From: Streptococcus infantis
Lineage (GTDB): Bacteria; Bacillota; Bacilli; Lactobacillales; Streptococcaceae
Direction: 5' to 3'
NCBI RefSeq assembly: GCF_000963255.1
Contig: NZ_JYOV01000008.1
Location: 1-64,000 of the forward strand
DNA length: 64,000 nt
In this document: one piece after another, positions 46,053 through 54,474 of the stretch
Layout: each line of letters begins with the position of its first letter
Numbering within the stretch: position 1 is the stretch's first letter
The notes under the pieces: model-generated
The model's database searches: none
Told to the model about the DNA's origin: nothing
Seen by the model: the letters and a program-made list of their open reading frames with translations, nothing else
Position numbers and translations under genes: made by a program

Positions 46053-46949
46053 ATGGCAGTAAAATTAAAATATGATAAGTCAGATATTATATTTTTAGAT
46101 GATGACGGATTGAAAAAATACCAATCAGAATTGTTGAAAATGATATCAGATGTGTTTACTTTTTTTGATGAAAATGGGATAGCGTATTCTTTAAGTGGAG
46201 GTAGCATTTTAGGGGCAATCCGTCATAAAGGGTTTATCCCTTGGGATGATGATGTTGATATCAATATTCCGAGGGAAAGTTACGATAAACTATTTTCTCT
46301 ATTTGAGTCAGACAATAGTCTTAGTCGCAAATATTATCTTCAATCACCAAAAAGTCATCCAGAGTTGGGACTTCATGTTTCTCAAATTAGAAAAAAAGGA
46401 ACAGTTGCTCGTAGGAAATATGATCATTCGGCTGAGGAGTGCGGTATTTCTATAGATCTTTATATTGTAGAAAATGTATACAATAATCCAGTGAAACGAT
46501 TCTTTCAAGGTTATACAAGTATGTTTTTGACTTTTGCCTTAGCTTCTGTACGAGAAACAAAGAATCATGCCCTGATGAAAGAAATGTTTAGACTGGAAGG
46601 TAGAAAACTAAATTATTCAGCTGGAAAGTTAATGGTTGGTTGGTTTTTTGGAATTATTCCAATTGAAAAGTGGTTGAATTGGCTTGATAAATGTAATTCA
46701 AGCTGTAAGGATTCACATACAAAATATGTATCCATACCTACAGGAAGAAAACACTTTAGACGCGAGACTTACTTGCGAGAGAATATGAATATTTATAAAA
46801 AGGTTCCTTTTGAAACTTTGATGGTGAATGTTCCTGTTTGGTCAGAAGAGTATCTAGAAATGTTTTACGGTAAAGATTATATGGTCGTTCCTCCTATGGA
46901 TAAGAGAGAGCAACATTTATTTTTAGAGTTGAGTTACGGAGAAGAATAA
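46053..46949 (+). CDS. LicD-family phosphotransferase
   Basis: A 298-aa protein with the LicD nucleotidyltransferase-fold signature GGSILGAIRHKGFIPWDDDVD near 49-69. LicD proteins move phosphocholine or phospho-polyols from CDP carriers to glycans. The next gene encodes a cytidylyltransferase, supporting use of a CDP-linked donor. The gene starts five bases after wchF with AAAGG upstream. Donor identity is unknown. A(T)-rich composition sets in here. Confidence 0.85.
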   Translation: MAVKLKYDKSDIIFLDDDGLKKYQSELLKMISDVFTFFDENGIAYSLSGGSILGAIRHKGFIPWDDDVDINIPRESYDKLFSLFESDNSLSRKYYLQSPKSHPELGLHVSQIRKKGTVARRKYDHSAEECGISIDLYIVENVYNNPVKRFFQGYTSMFLTFALASVRETKNHALMKEMFRLEGRKLNYSAGKLMVGWFFGIIPIEKWLNWLDKCNSSCKDSHTKYVSIPTGRKHFRRETYLRENMNIYKKVPFETLMVNVPVWSEEYLEMFYGKDYMVVPPMDKREQHLFLELSYGEE

Positions 46950-47669
46950 ATGAAAGTAGCAATATTAACTGCTTCAGGTATTGGGAGCAGGATTGGTCAA
47001 GATATCCCTAAACAATTTATTCATGTTGAAAATAAGCCAGTCATTATCTATACCCTTGAAAAATTTCAAAATCATCCAGAAATTGATGAAATCTGTATTG
47101 TCATTTTAAAAGGGTGGGAGCAGATGGTTAAGGCTTATGCGGAACAATTTGGAATTACAAAGTTAAAGATGATAACTTTGGGAGGGAAGTCTGGTCAAGA
47201 ATCAATTTATAACGGTCTTAGAGCAGTTAAGAAAGCTCATCCCAATGAGGATGTGACTGTATTAATTCATGACGGGAATCGTCCTTTAGTGAGCAATGAT
47301 ATTATTAGCAACGCTTTAGCAACATACCAACAGTTTGGAAATGCTGTTGCAGCAATACCAACGACTGAGGTAGTATTTGTTTTAGAAAATCTACAATCAA
47401 CTTCGTCCACAGAAGCACTGAATCGTGACTTGTTGAGACGAACACAAACTCCTCATGTTTACCATCTTGATAATATTCTATCGCTTCATGAAAAAGCATT
47501 AGAAAATGGGATAACTGATGTTGCAGCATCATGCCAACTCATGCAACTATTCGGAGAAAAGAGTTATTTCTCTCTTGGATCAGAGAAAAACTTGAAAATT
47601 ACGACTGTAGAAGATCTCGATATTTTTAAAGCCTTATTGAGTTCAACTCGAGATAAGTGGATTAAATAG
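46950..47669 (+). CDS. IspD/TarI-family cytidylyltransferase
   Basis: A 239-aa nucleotidyltransferase. The N-terminal CTP-binding part reads ILTASGIGSRIGQDIPKQF, slightly changed from the usual LAAG-G-R-G; HDGNRPLVS stands where IspD/TarI have HDAARP; and the TVEDLDIF end matches the family. It probably makes a CDP-polyol (such as CDP-ribitol or CDP-glycerol-like) for the LicD protein rather than serving isoprenoid synthesis; the context supports this, the substrate is inferred. It abuts licD without spacer. Confidence 0.8.
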   Translation: MKVAILTASGIGSRIGQDIPKQFIHVENKPVIIYTLEKFQNHPEIDEICIVILKGWEQMVKAYAEQFGITKLKMITLGGKSGQESIYNGLRAVKKAHPNEDVTVLIHDGNRPLVSNDIISNALATYQQFGNAVAAIPTTEVVFVLENLQSTSSTEALNRDLLRRTQTPHVYHLDNILSLHEKALENGITDVAASCQLMQLFGEKSYFSLGSEKNLKITTVEDLDIFKALLSSTRDKWIK

Positions 47670-47671
47670 TA

Positions 47672-48727
47672 ATGACATTATTATTAAATAAAATATATAG
47701 ACAAGATGTAGAATCTTCTCTAGAAACAATCGTCAATATTAATGATTTGAATGGCAAGTCAATTTTAATTACTGGAGCTTCTGGTTTGATTGGTTCAAGT
47801 GTCATTGACCAGTTATTATTGCTAAATGAAATAAGGAATTTTAACATTAAAATTTTTTGTTGTGGAAGAAAGGTTGAGTCATTAGAAAAACGATTTGGTA
47901 GACAAACAGAGTATTTACACTTTGTGTTCTATGATGCGACTGAAGTACCTCACTTTGATTTTGCAGTGGATTACATTATTCATGCTGCTAGTCCTGCTAG
48001 TCCTGAATTATATGTGAATCAGCCTGTAGAAACAATGGCTAGTAATTTTCTGGGCATGTATAATCTACTGGAATACGCCAAAAATTCTAAAGTTTCAAAT
48101 CTAGTTTATATCTCATCTAGTGAAGTTTATGGAATTAGCACTAGTAATAATCCTTTGGACGAAAATTATATTGGAACTGTTGATCATCTTAGCGTACGGT
48201 CTTCTTATGCCAGTTCAAAAAGAGCTACTGAAACACTTTGTGCTAGTTTTGCTTCCGAGTATGGAATCAAAATAATGATAGTAAGGCCAGGACATATCTA
48301 TGGTCCTAGTGCCAAGAACTCTGATAATCGTGTATCATCATTTTTTATGACAGAAGCTATTGCTGGGCGTGATATTGTCATGAAAAGTACAGGTAGTCAG
48401 TTAAGATCCTATTGTTATAGTTTGGATTGTGCCAGTGCTATTCTAAGTGTTCTCCTTTCGGGTGAGTCAGGGCAAGCTTATAATGTTTCCAATCCAAATT
48501 CAATTGTTACTATAAAACAGATGGCTGAAATAGTTTCTCGAGTTGGCAATGTGAAACTTACCATGGCTGTTCCTAGCAATCAAGATATTAAACAGACTAA
48601 TCCTATGCAGAATGCTAGTCTTAGGAGTGATAAGCTAGAAGGTTTAGGATGGCAAGGATTATTTTCTGCTGAAGTAGGCTTCCAGCACACATTTAGTATT
48701 TTAAAGGAGTTATCAAGTGAAAAATGA
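47672..48727 (+). CDS. NAD-dependent epimerase/dehydratase (extended SDR)
   Basis: A 351-aa nucleotide-sugar type SDR. Rossmann loop TGASGLIGS near 36-44, catalytic Tyr-Lys in SYASSKRATE, and an RPGHIYGP segment, as in UDP-glucuronate decarboxylases and related enzymes. Together with the cytidylyltransferase and LicD genes it may shape an unusual CDP- or nucleotide-linked residue. The ribosome binding site is weak. Its end overlaps the start of the decayed glycosyltransferase. Confidence 0.8.
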   Translation: MTLLLNKIYRQDVESSLETIVNINDLNGKSILITGASGLIGSSVIDQLLLLNEIRNFNIKIFCCGRKVESLEKRFGRQTEYLHFVFYDATEVPHFDFAVDYIIHAASPASPELYVNQPVETMASNFLGMYNLLEYAKNSKVSNLVYISSSEVYGISTSNNPLDENYIGTVDHLSVRSSYASSKRATETLCASFASEYGIKIMIVRPGHIYGPSAKNSDNRVSSFFMTEAIAGRDIVMKSTGSQLRSYCYSLDCASAILSVLLSGESGQAYNVSNPNSIVTIKQMAEIVSRVGNVKLTMAVPSNQDIKQTNPMQNASLRSDKLEGLGWQGLFSAEVGFQHTFSILKELSSEK

Positions 48728-49264
48728 TAGTGTTTTAATCATGATGACAACATACAATGGAGAAGAATTTATACGTGAACAGTTGGAAAGTATCCGTTTT
48801 CAAACCATTCCAGCATGGAAACTATAGATTCGTGATGACAATTATAGTGATCAAATAAGAGCAATTATTAAAGAATACGAAGAAAAAGATAGTCAATTTT
48901 TGATATAAGCTATCCAAGGGGGATTTTGGAGAAGTTTTTTATAGAAGATGGAGAGAATTTTCATTAAAAAAACGACACTATATTATCAATGGAAATGTTA
49001 GAACTATATATTAAAAACATGCGAGAGTATCTTTTGTTATGAATATTATGAGAGTACATAGAAAGATAGAGATTCCACTGATGGAATTTTATAGAGAAGG
49101 GGAAACTGTATTTGTTTGGATATATTGAACTCCGTGGAATGGATTGATTAGGGTATGTACATATGGTAAATGGATGTAACCCGCAAACAGAACGCGGATG
49201 GAGTACACATTTGCTAATTACAGAGATTCATTGAAAAATATTAGAGTTTCAAATAGGAAAAGTA
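48717..49264 (+). pseudogene. Decayed family-2 glycosyltransferase
   Basis: A GTG start with AAGGAG seven bases upstream opens a GT2 frame (VLIMMTTYNGEEFIREQLESI) that hits TAG at 48825 (codon 37), goes on in frame with IRDDNYSDQ, the usual nucleotide-binding DD region, and stops again at 48906. After that only short pieces remain (for example MRVHRKIEIPLMEFYREGE near 49047). The gene below at 50553 keeps the intact motif IIRDDGSTD. Loss of this enzyme would change the repeat unit or be replaced by the other transferases. Confidence 0.8.
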
Positions 49265-49282
49265 ATGATTGACGGAGATTTT

Positions 49283-50515
49283 ATGAATAGAAGACTTGTA
49301 ATAAAAAAGAAAAGTATAATGTTTTTCATGCTTATGTTATGTGTTACGGCATTTTATGGGACAAATTATTGGTATACAAATATCTATATATATGATTTTA
49401 TGATTATAACATCATGCTTATTATCAATAATAGTATTTGTATGTAATGGTATTAGAATTGATAAAACATATTATAAAGGGACAATAATACTGAGTATTGT
49501 AATGTGGTTTTCAGGACTTATTGCTGCACAAGGAAAAGGGCTCCCTGCTATTGTAATCTTTAAAGAGAGTTTATATACTATTACTCCAATAATGATATTT
49601 TTAGCTTTCCGACCTATGATAAAGTCAATAAAAGACACTTCATTATTCCTTCGTACTATTTCTGCTGCCGGTGTTATATGCAATTTAATTGCTTGTATTG
49701 AAATGTTCTTTGCAAAAAGAGGATTTGATTTTCTAAATATAAGTGTATTTGAAAAACTTAGAAATGGTACTCCTAGATTTATAATTGGAGAAACAATAAT
49801 AGTTCTTAGTTTTTTTATCTCCTGTAGTATTGTTTTTAGTAAAGGTGGAAAGAGAAATAGACGCATTTTCCATGTTCTAAATATAGCTCTCACAGCTATA
49901 AATTTAGTGTATATTATTAAAACAAGGACACTTAATTTATATATTTTATCAACACTTATGATGATTCCTGTTTTAAAAAAAAATATAAAGAAAAAACTTA
50001 AGTTTTTGGTTGTGTTTTTGATATCTATAATTATTACTTTTGTTTCTGCAGAATATTTTATACCAATAGTCAAAAATTTAATTCATAGTGATCATGGGGT
50101 TCAAATTAGATTCTTTACGATAGAATACTATATAGAGTATTTTAAAACTCATTACTTATTGGGAGCGGGATATATTTCTTCTAGTCCATATTATGAAACC
50201 CATTCTATTGTTACCGGTCCATTAGGACGTTATTATCCAAGCGATGTAGGTTTGATTGGACTTATGTTTAGAAGTGGGATTATCGGGCTAATTTGGTTAA
50301 TAAGTTGGTTTTATACAAGCCTGAAGATAATCAAAGATAATACGATTAGAATTCCAGCTCAGTATGATTTATTAATGAAGCTAGTTATAGTTTTTTTGAT
50401 GTTTTCTTGTATTAATTTGATAATCACTGATGCACCTAGATTCCCATACATTGCATTAGTTATGTTACTTTTTGAATCAAGTTACACCTTGAGTTATGAA
50501 AACAGTTCTAATTAG
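49283..50515 (+). CDS. wzy: Wzy-type polysaccharide polymerase
   Basis: A 410-aa very hydrophobic protein with roughly ten to eleven membrane segments and a larger loop before the last spans (GAGYISSSPYYETHSIVTGPLG), as in O-antigen/capsule polymerases. It would join repeat units outside the membrane. GGAG five bases before 49283 supports that start over an ATG six codons earlier. Strongly AT-rich. An A9 run occurs in the codons for LKKNIKKK. Assignment rests on topology and locus. Confidence 0.75.
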   Translation: MNRRLVIKKKSIMFFMLMLCVTAFYGTNYWYTNIYIYDFMIITSCLLSIIVFVCNGIRIDKTYYKGTIILSIVMWFSGLIAAQGKGLPAIVIFKESLYTITPIMIFLAFRPMIKSIKDTSLFLRTISAAGVICNLIACIEMFFAKRGFDFLNISVFEKLRNGTPRFIIGETIIVLSFFISCSIVFSKGGKRNRRIFHVLNIALTAINLVYIIKTRTLNLYILSTLMMIPVLKKNIKKKLKFLVVFLISIIITFVSAEYFIPIVKNLIHSDHGVQIRFFTIEYYIEYFKTHYLLGAGYISSSPYYETHSIVTGPLGRYYPSDVGLIGLMFRSGIIGLIWLISWFYTSLKIIKDNTIRIPAQYDLLMKLVIVFLMFSCINLIITDAPRFPYIALVMLLFESSYTLSYENSSN

Positions 50516-50552
50516 AATATATATCAGATAGTTATTTTAAAGGATGGGGGAA

Positions 50553-51479
50553 ATGATTAAGAGATTAGCAATACTTATGGCCACATATAATGGCGAAAAA
50601 TATATAAAAGAGCAAATTGAAAGTATTCTCAACCAAGATACAGAAGATTTTGATTTTACTCTAATTATTAGAGATGACGGTTCAACAGATAATACTAAAA
50701 ATATAATTAGAGAGTATGTTGATAGTGGGAAAATTATTTTTATAGAAGGCCAGAATAAGGGGGCGGCAAGAGGATTTATTTCTTTGTTATGTGATAATCC
50801 GGGATATGATTATTATGCTTTCTCGGATCAAGATGATGTTTGGAATCATAATAAATTACAGAAAGGTATATGGAGTCTTTCCAAATATACTGGGCCAGCA
50901 CTTTATTGTTCTAATTGTGAATTAGTTGATTCAGAGTTAAATAGTATAGGTCGTAACACACATAGGAAGAGGCCGAACTATACTCTTGAATCTATTCTTT
51001 GTCTTGCTAGTTGTGCACAAGGATGTACATCTGTATTTAATAAAGAGCTAGCTTCGATAGTTCAGGAGAATGATGTGCCTGATACTTTTATTATGCATGA
51101 TTCTTTGATTACTTGTTTATGTGCACTGATAGGTGGAACGATAATTTACGACGAAATTCCATCAATGAAATATAGAATGCATGATGATAATATATTTGGA
51201 ATGGTGTCAGCTAAGCAAAATGTACTAAATGTTATAAAAGATCGTATTAGTGAAATAACAAAAAAGCGAACGATTAGTATGTACGATCAAGCAGAGTGTT
51301 TACTAAAGGTTTATAAAAAATATATAGATTCTAACAATCAAGATATATGTAGAATTGTTATTGATTCTAAAGTATCGCTAAAGGCAAGACTTAAGCTGAT
51401 TTTTAATAAAAATTTGCAGCATACTACATTAAATAAAACCATAACAAAAAAATTAGAGATATTATTTGGCAATGGCTAA
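50553..51479 (+). CDS. Family-2 glycosyltransferase
   Basis: A 308-aa GT-A fold enzyme. N-terminal MATYNGEKYIKEQIESILNQ, metal/nucleotide motif RDDGSTDNT, and FSDQDDVWNHNK with the DXD-like acidic pair; it resembles rhamnosyltransferases and galactosyltransferases of capsule loci (RfbN/WbbL type). Sugar specificity unknown. I used MIKRLAILM as the start; another ATG three codons upstream is possible. Confidence 0.85.
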   Translation: MIKRLAILMATYNGEKYIKEQIESILNQDTEDFDFTLIIRDDGSTDNTKNIIREYVDSGKIIFIEGQNKGAARGFISLLCDNPGYDYYAFSDQDDVWNHNKLQKGIWSLSKYTGPALYCSNCELVDSELNSIGRNTHRKRPNYTLESILCLASCAQGCTSVFNKELASIVQENDVPDTFIMHDSLITCLCALIGGTIIYDEIPSMKYRMHDDNIFGMVSAKQNVLNVIKDRISEITKKRTISMYDQAECLLKVYKKYIDSNNQDICRIVIDSKVSLKARLKLIFNKNLQHTTLNKTITKKLEILFGNG

Positions 51480-51494
51480 TAAAGGAGTTTAGAT

Positions 51495-52274
51495 ATGAAG
51501 TATCAACTCATTGTATCAACAATGAATCAACAGGATGACAGTCTGATAGAGAAAATGAATATAAAATCTGATGCAATTATCATAAATCAATCAAACTCAT
51601 TTTCTTACCATGAGACGAAATTGAAAAATTCGATTGTAAAATGGTATGAATTCAATGAAAGAGGTATTGGTTTAAGTCGAAACACAGGTTTCATGAGATC
51701 GGATGCTGATATTATTCAATTTGCTGATGACGATATGATTTTTACAGATACATATTATGAAGACGTATTATTAGAATATCAAAAACATCCAGAAGCTGAT
51801 GTAATTCTTTTTTCAAATAAATGTCTTAATGAAGATCGAATGCCTTATCAGGTTAATAATTTTGGACGTATAAATAGGTTTGAAGGTGTTAAGTTTGGTG
51901 GTGCTAGAATTACAGCCAGGAGAGAAAAGATATTGCATAATAACATAACGTTTTCTCTTTTATTTGGGGGGGGAGCAAAATACGGTGCAGGAGAGGACGT
52001 AACATTTATTCAGGACTGTATCAAGGCAGGATTACGGGTATATAAATCACCTATTATTGTTTCTACAATGAAACAAGATTCTTCTACATGGTTTAAAGGA
52101 TATGATAGAAAATATTATAAAGATAAAGGTGCTTTATTAGCAGCAAATTTCCCTTCTATAAGTGAGGTAGGAGTATATATACAAGCTTTCAAAAATAGGG
52201 GGGGGATTTATACATTTAGTGAATTACTTAAATTTTATAAGGAAGGTGTTAACGAATTTAAAACAAACAGATGA
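51495..52274 (+). CDS. Glycosyltransferase with two G8 tracts
   Basis: A 259-aa GT2-like protein: N-terminal MKYQLIVSTMNQ, GIGLSRNTGF, FADDDMIF (DDD metal motif), and a GAGEDVTF segment with the probable catalytic acid. It is like transferases that follow Wzy in oral streptococcal receptor-polysaccharide loci. The coding sequence holds two runs of eight G's (about 51966-51973, codons for FGGGA, and 52198-52205, codons for NRGGI), striking in such AT-rich DNA. GGAG precedes the ATG. Confidence 0.78.
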   Translation: MKYQLIVSTMNQQDDSLIEKMNIKSDAIIINQSNSFSYHETKLKNSIVKWYEFNERGIGLSRNTGFMRSDADIIQFADDDMIFTDTYYEDVLLEYQKHPEADVILFSNKCLNEDRMPYQVNNFGRINRFEGVKFGGARITARREKILHNNITFSLLFGGGAKYGAGEDVTFIQDCIKAGLRVYKSPIIVSTMKQDSSTWFKGYDRKYYKDKGALLAANFPSISEVGVYIQAFKNRGGIYTFSELLKFYKEGVNEFKTNR

Positions 52275-52283
52275 TAGGTTGAT

Positions 52284-52517
52284 ATGATAAAGAGGTTTTT
52301 AATTATGCCAAGAAATAAAGTTTACAATACTGGCGAGACAGATATCGAGTTGAAAAATAAATACACTTATGAAGTGATGTATATTATTTCTTTACTAATT
52401 GTAGCCTATAATATTATTCTTTGGTATTGGAATGCGGACGGTACTTTTATATTAGTAATAATGATTTGCGCATTGGAGCATGGAGAACAATTATTACATC
52501 AGAGGAATGGAGTGTGA
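52284..52517 (+). CDS. Small membrane protein of unknown function (77 aa)
   Basis: Two hydrophobic segments (about 31-49 and 53-67) after a charged N-terminus. No family recognised. It sits between a glycosyltransferase and the HAD-like gene with four bases to the latter's start. It may be a real small partner or the relic of a larger gene. Confidence 0.5.
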   Translation: MIKRFLIMPRNKVYNTGETDIELKNKYTYEVMYIISLLIVAYNIILWYWNADGTFILVIMICALEHGEQLLHQRNGV

Positions 52518-52521
52518 TTGG

Positions 52522-54474
52522 ATGAATTTAAATAAAGAGGTTAGATGGAAGGATAAGCAATATATTGCTTTTGATTTTTTTGATACAACTATCCATAGAA
52601 ATTGTCATCCTGAAGTGATTTTATTTGAATGGTCTAAAAAAATTTCTATTTATTTCTCTTTCAAAATATCTGCTACAGAAATTTATTCAATTAGGAAAAA
52701 ATCTGAAATACATGAGAAGCAAGAAAAACAATTGGAAGAAATTAAATATGAAAGATTACTTCAACTTGTTTTTTATACTATTTTAAGTCGTTTGAAGTCA
52801 GATGTTACCGACTATAATCTTGAAGATTTTTTAATTTATGCAAGAACGTGTGAAGAGGAAATAGAATTAAGACATATTAGTATTGATACAGATACAATTA
52901 ATTTTATTGAATTTTTAAAACAAAATGGGAAAAAAATAATTTTAATTTCAGATTTTTATTCTGATAAAAAGCTAATTGAAAAAATAATGGTTTCATTAGG
53001 GATTAGAAATTATTTCTCTAAAATATTTATTTCAAGTGAAATTGGGTTACGTAAGTCATCAGGAAATTTATATGAATATGTGATCAATGAATTGAGCTGT
53101 AAACCTATAAATTTACTTATGATTGGTGATAATATTTATTCTGATGTAAAAGTTCCAAAAAAACTAGGAATAGATTCTTATCATAAATCTTATTCAGATT
53201 CACATGTGACTGTGAGTCCTAACGATATTGTGAAAGCGATGAATAATGTTGTTTCTCAAGCTTGTACTGAATCTTTATTTAATCTCTATATACCTGAAAT
53301 ACTTTATTTTATTTCAAAGTTATACAAAGAATTATCTGTTAACAAAGCTAGTGATATATTATTTTGTGCAAGAGAAGGTTTTTTTATAAAAAAATTATTT
53401 GATCTTTATCAAAAAAAAATGAACTTAAAGCTTATTAACTCACATTATTTTTATGTTTCTAGAAAATCAACGCTATATCCATCATTTAAAAATATTGAGG
53501 ATGAAGATTTTGAAGTTATTTTTAGACAATTTCCTGAAATTACTTTAGAAAATTTTTTGATTAATTTAAATTTTTCCGATAATGATATTAACAATATTTC
53601 TAAGCAAACAGAAATTAAACAAACAGACAAAGTATCAGATAAATCTATTATTAACAAATTAAAACAAAATAAATTATTTAAAGATGTTTATGATTTGAAC
53701 TGTAAAGAAGAAAAATATTCTTTTAGAGAATATTTAAAGTCTGTAGGAGTTGAGAATGACAATTCTACAATAAATATGGTAGATATTGGTTGGAAAGGCA
53801 CGATACAAGATAATATTCAAAAAGCTTTTCCATCTTTAAATATAAAAGGGTATTATATGGGGTTGAATTTTCAACGGTATTCTACTACAAATAGTATGAA
53901 TAAGACGGGAATATTGTTTACGGACGATCCCCAAAAAACAAAGTTTTTTAACTTATTTAATTATAAATATTTATTTTATGAAAGAATTTTTGTTGCAGAT
54001 CATGGACCGACAGTTAGATATGAAACTATGAATGGTGTTGGGCTACCAATATTGGATACAGATGAAAATCATATAGAAATTTATAGATTTTCTGAGGAAT
54101 TTCAGATTACATTTTTCAACACATTTGAGAAAATTTTAGATTTGTTCAATGAATCACTAGTAACACCAGATGAATTATTTAACGAAATAGCTAATTTATC
54201 ATTAAAAAAACATTGCATCTATTTACCAAGGCTTTCAGTAAGTATAAAAAAATTAGATAGAGCAGCAAAAGAAAATTTTGGTATTATAAAATCTACTAAA
54301 AGGAATAGTGATAATAAGGTAAGAAATTTTTGGAAAAATAGAAATTTTTTATTTTTAGATTATATATATAAAGCGTATGGAAAGAATAGATTGTTAAACC
54401 CTATATTGGATATTTACGGATATTTTGTATATCTGATTAAAACACTGCAAATAAAAATAGTAGGGGATATTTGA
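52522..54474 (+). CDS. Large HAD-like protein of polysaccharide loci (COG5610 type)
   Basis: A 650-aa soluble protein. The first about 230 residues are a HAD-type phosphatase domain: motif I AFDFFDTTIHR (DXXXT), motif II LISDF, the conserved Lys region RKSSG, and motif IV MIGDNIYSDV. The remaining about 400 residues have no fold I can name; they contain FCAREGFFIKKLFDLYQ and DIGWKGTIQDNIQ, typical for this capsule-locus family. Role unknown, perhaps removal or transfer of a phosphate in repeat-unit assembly. Very AT-rich, with an A9 run near 53411. The start at 52522 follows GGAG. Confidence 0.75.
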   Translation: MNLNKEVRWKDKQYIAFDFFDTTIHRNCHPEVILFEWSKKISIYFSFKISATEIYSIRKKSEIHEKQEKQLEEIKYERLLQLVFYTILSRLKSDVTDYNLEDFLIYARTCEEEIELRHISIDTDTINFIEFLKQNGKKIILISDFYSDKKLIEKIMVSLGIRNYFSKIFISSEIGLRKSSGNLYEYVINELSCKPINLLMIGDNIYSDVKVPKKLGIDSYHKSYSDSHVTVSPNDIVKAMNNVVSQACTESLFNLYIPEILYFISKLYKELSVNKASDILFCAREGFFIKKLFDLYQKKMNLKLINSHYFYVSRKSTLYPSFKNIEDEDFEVIFRQFPEITLENFLINLNFSDNDINNISKQTEIKQTDKVSDKSIINKLKQNKLFKDVYDLNCKEEKYSFREYLKSVGVENDNSTINMVDIGWKGTIQDNIQKAFPSLNIKGYYMGLNFQRYSTTNSMNKTGILFTDDPQKTKFFNLFNYKYLFYERIFVADHGPTVRYETMNGVGLPILDTDENHIEIYRFSEEFQITFFNTFEKILDLFNESLVTPDELFNEIANLSLKKHCIYLPRLSVSIKKLDRAAKENFGIIKSTKRNSDNKVRNFWKNRNFLFLDYIYKAYGKNRLLNPILDIYGYFVYLIKTLQIKIVGDI

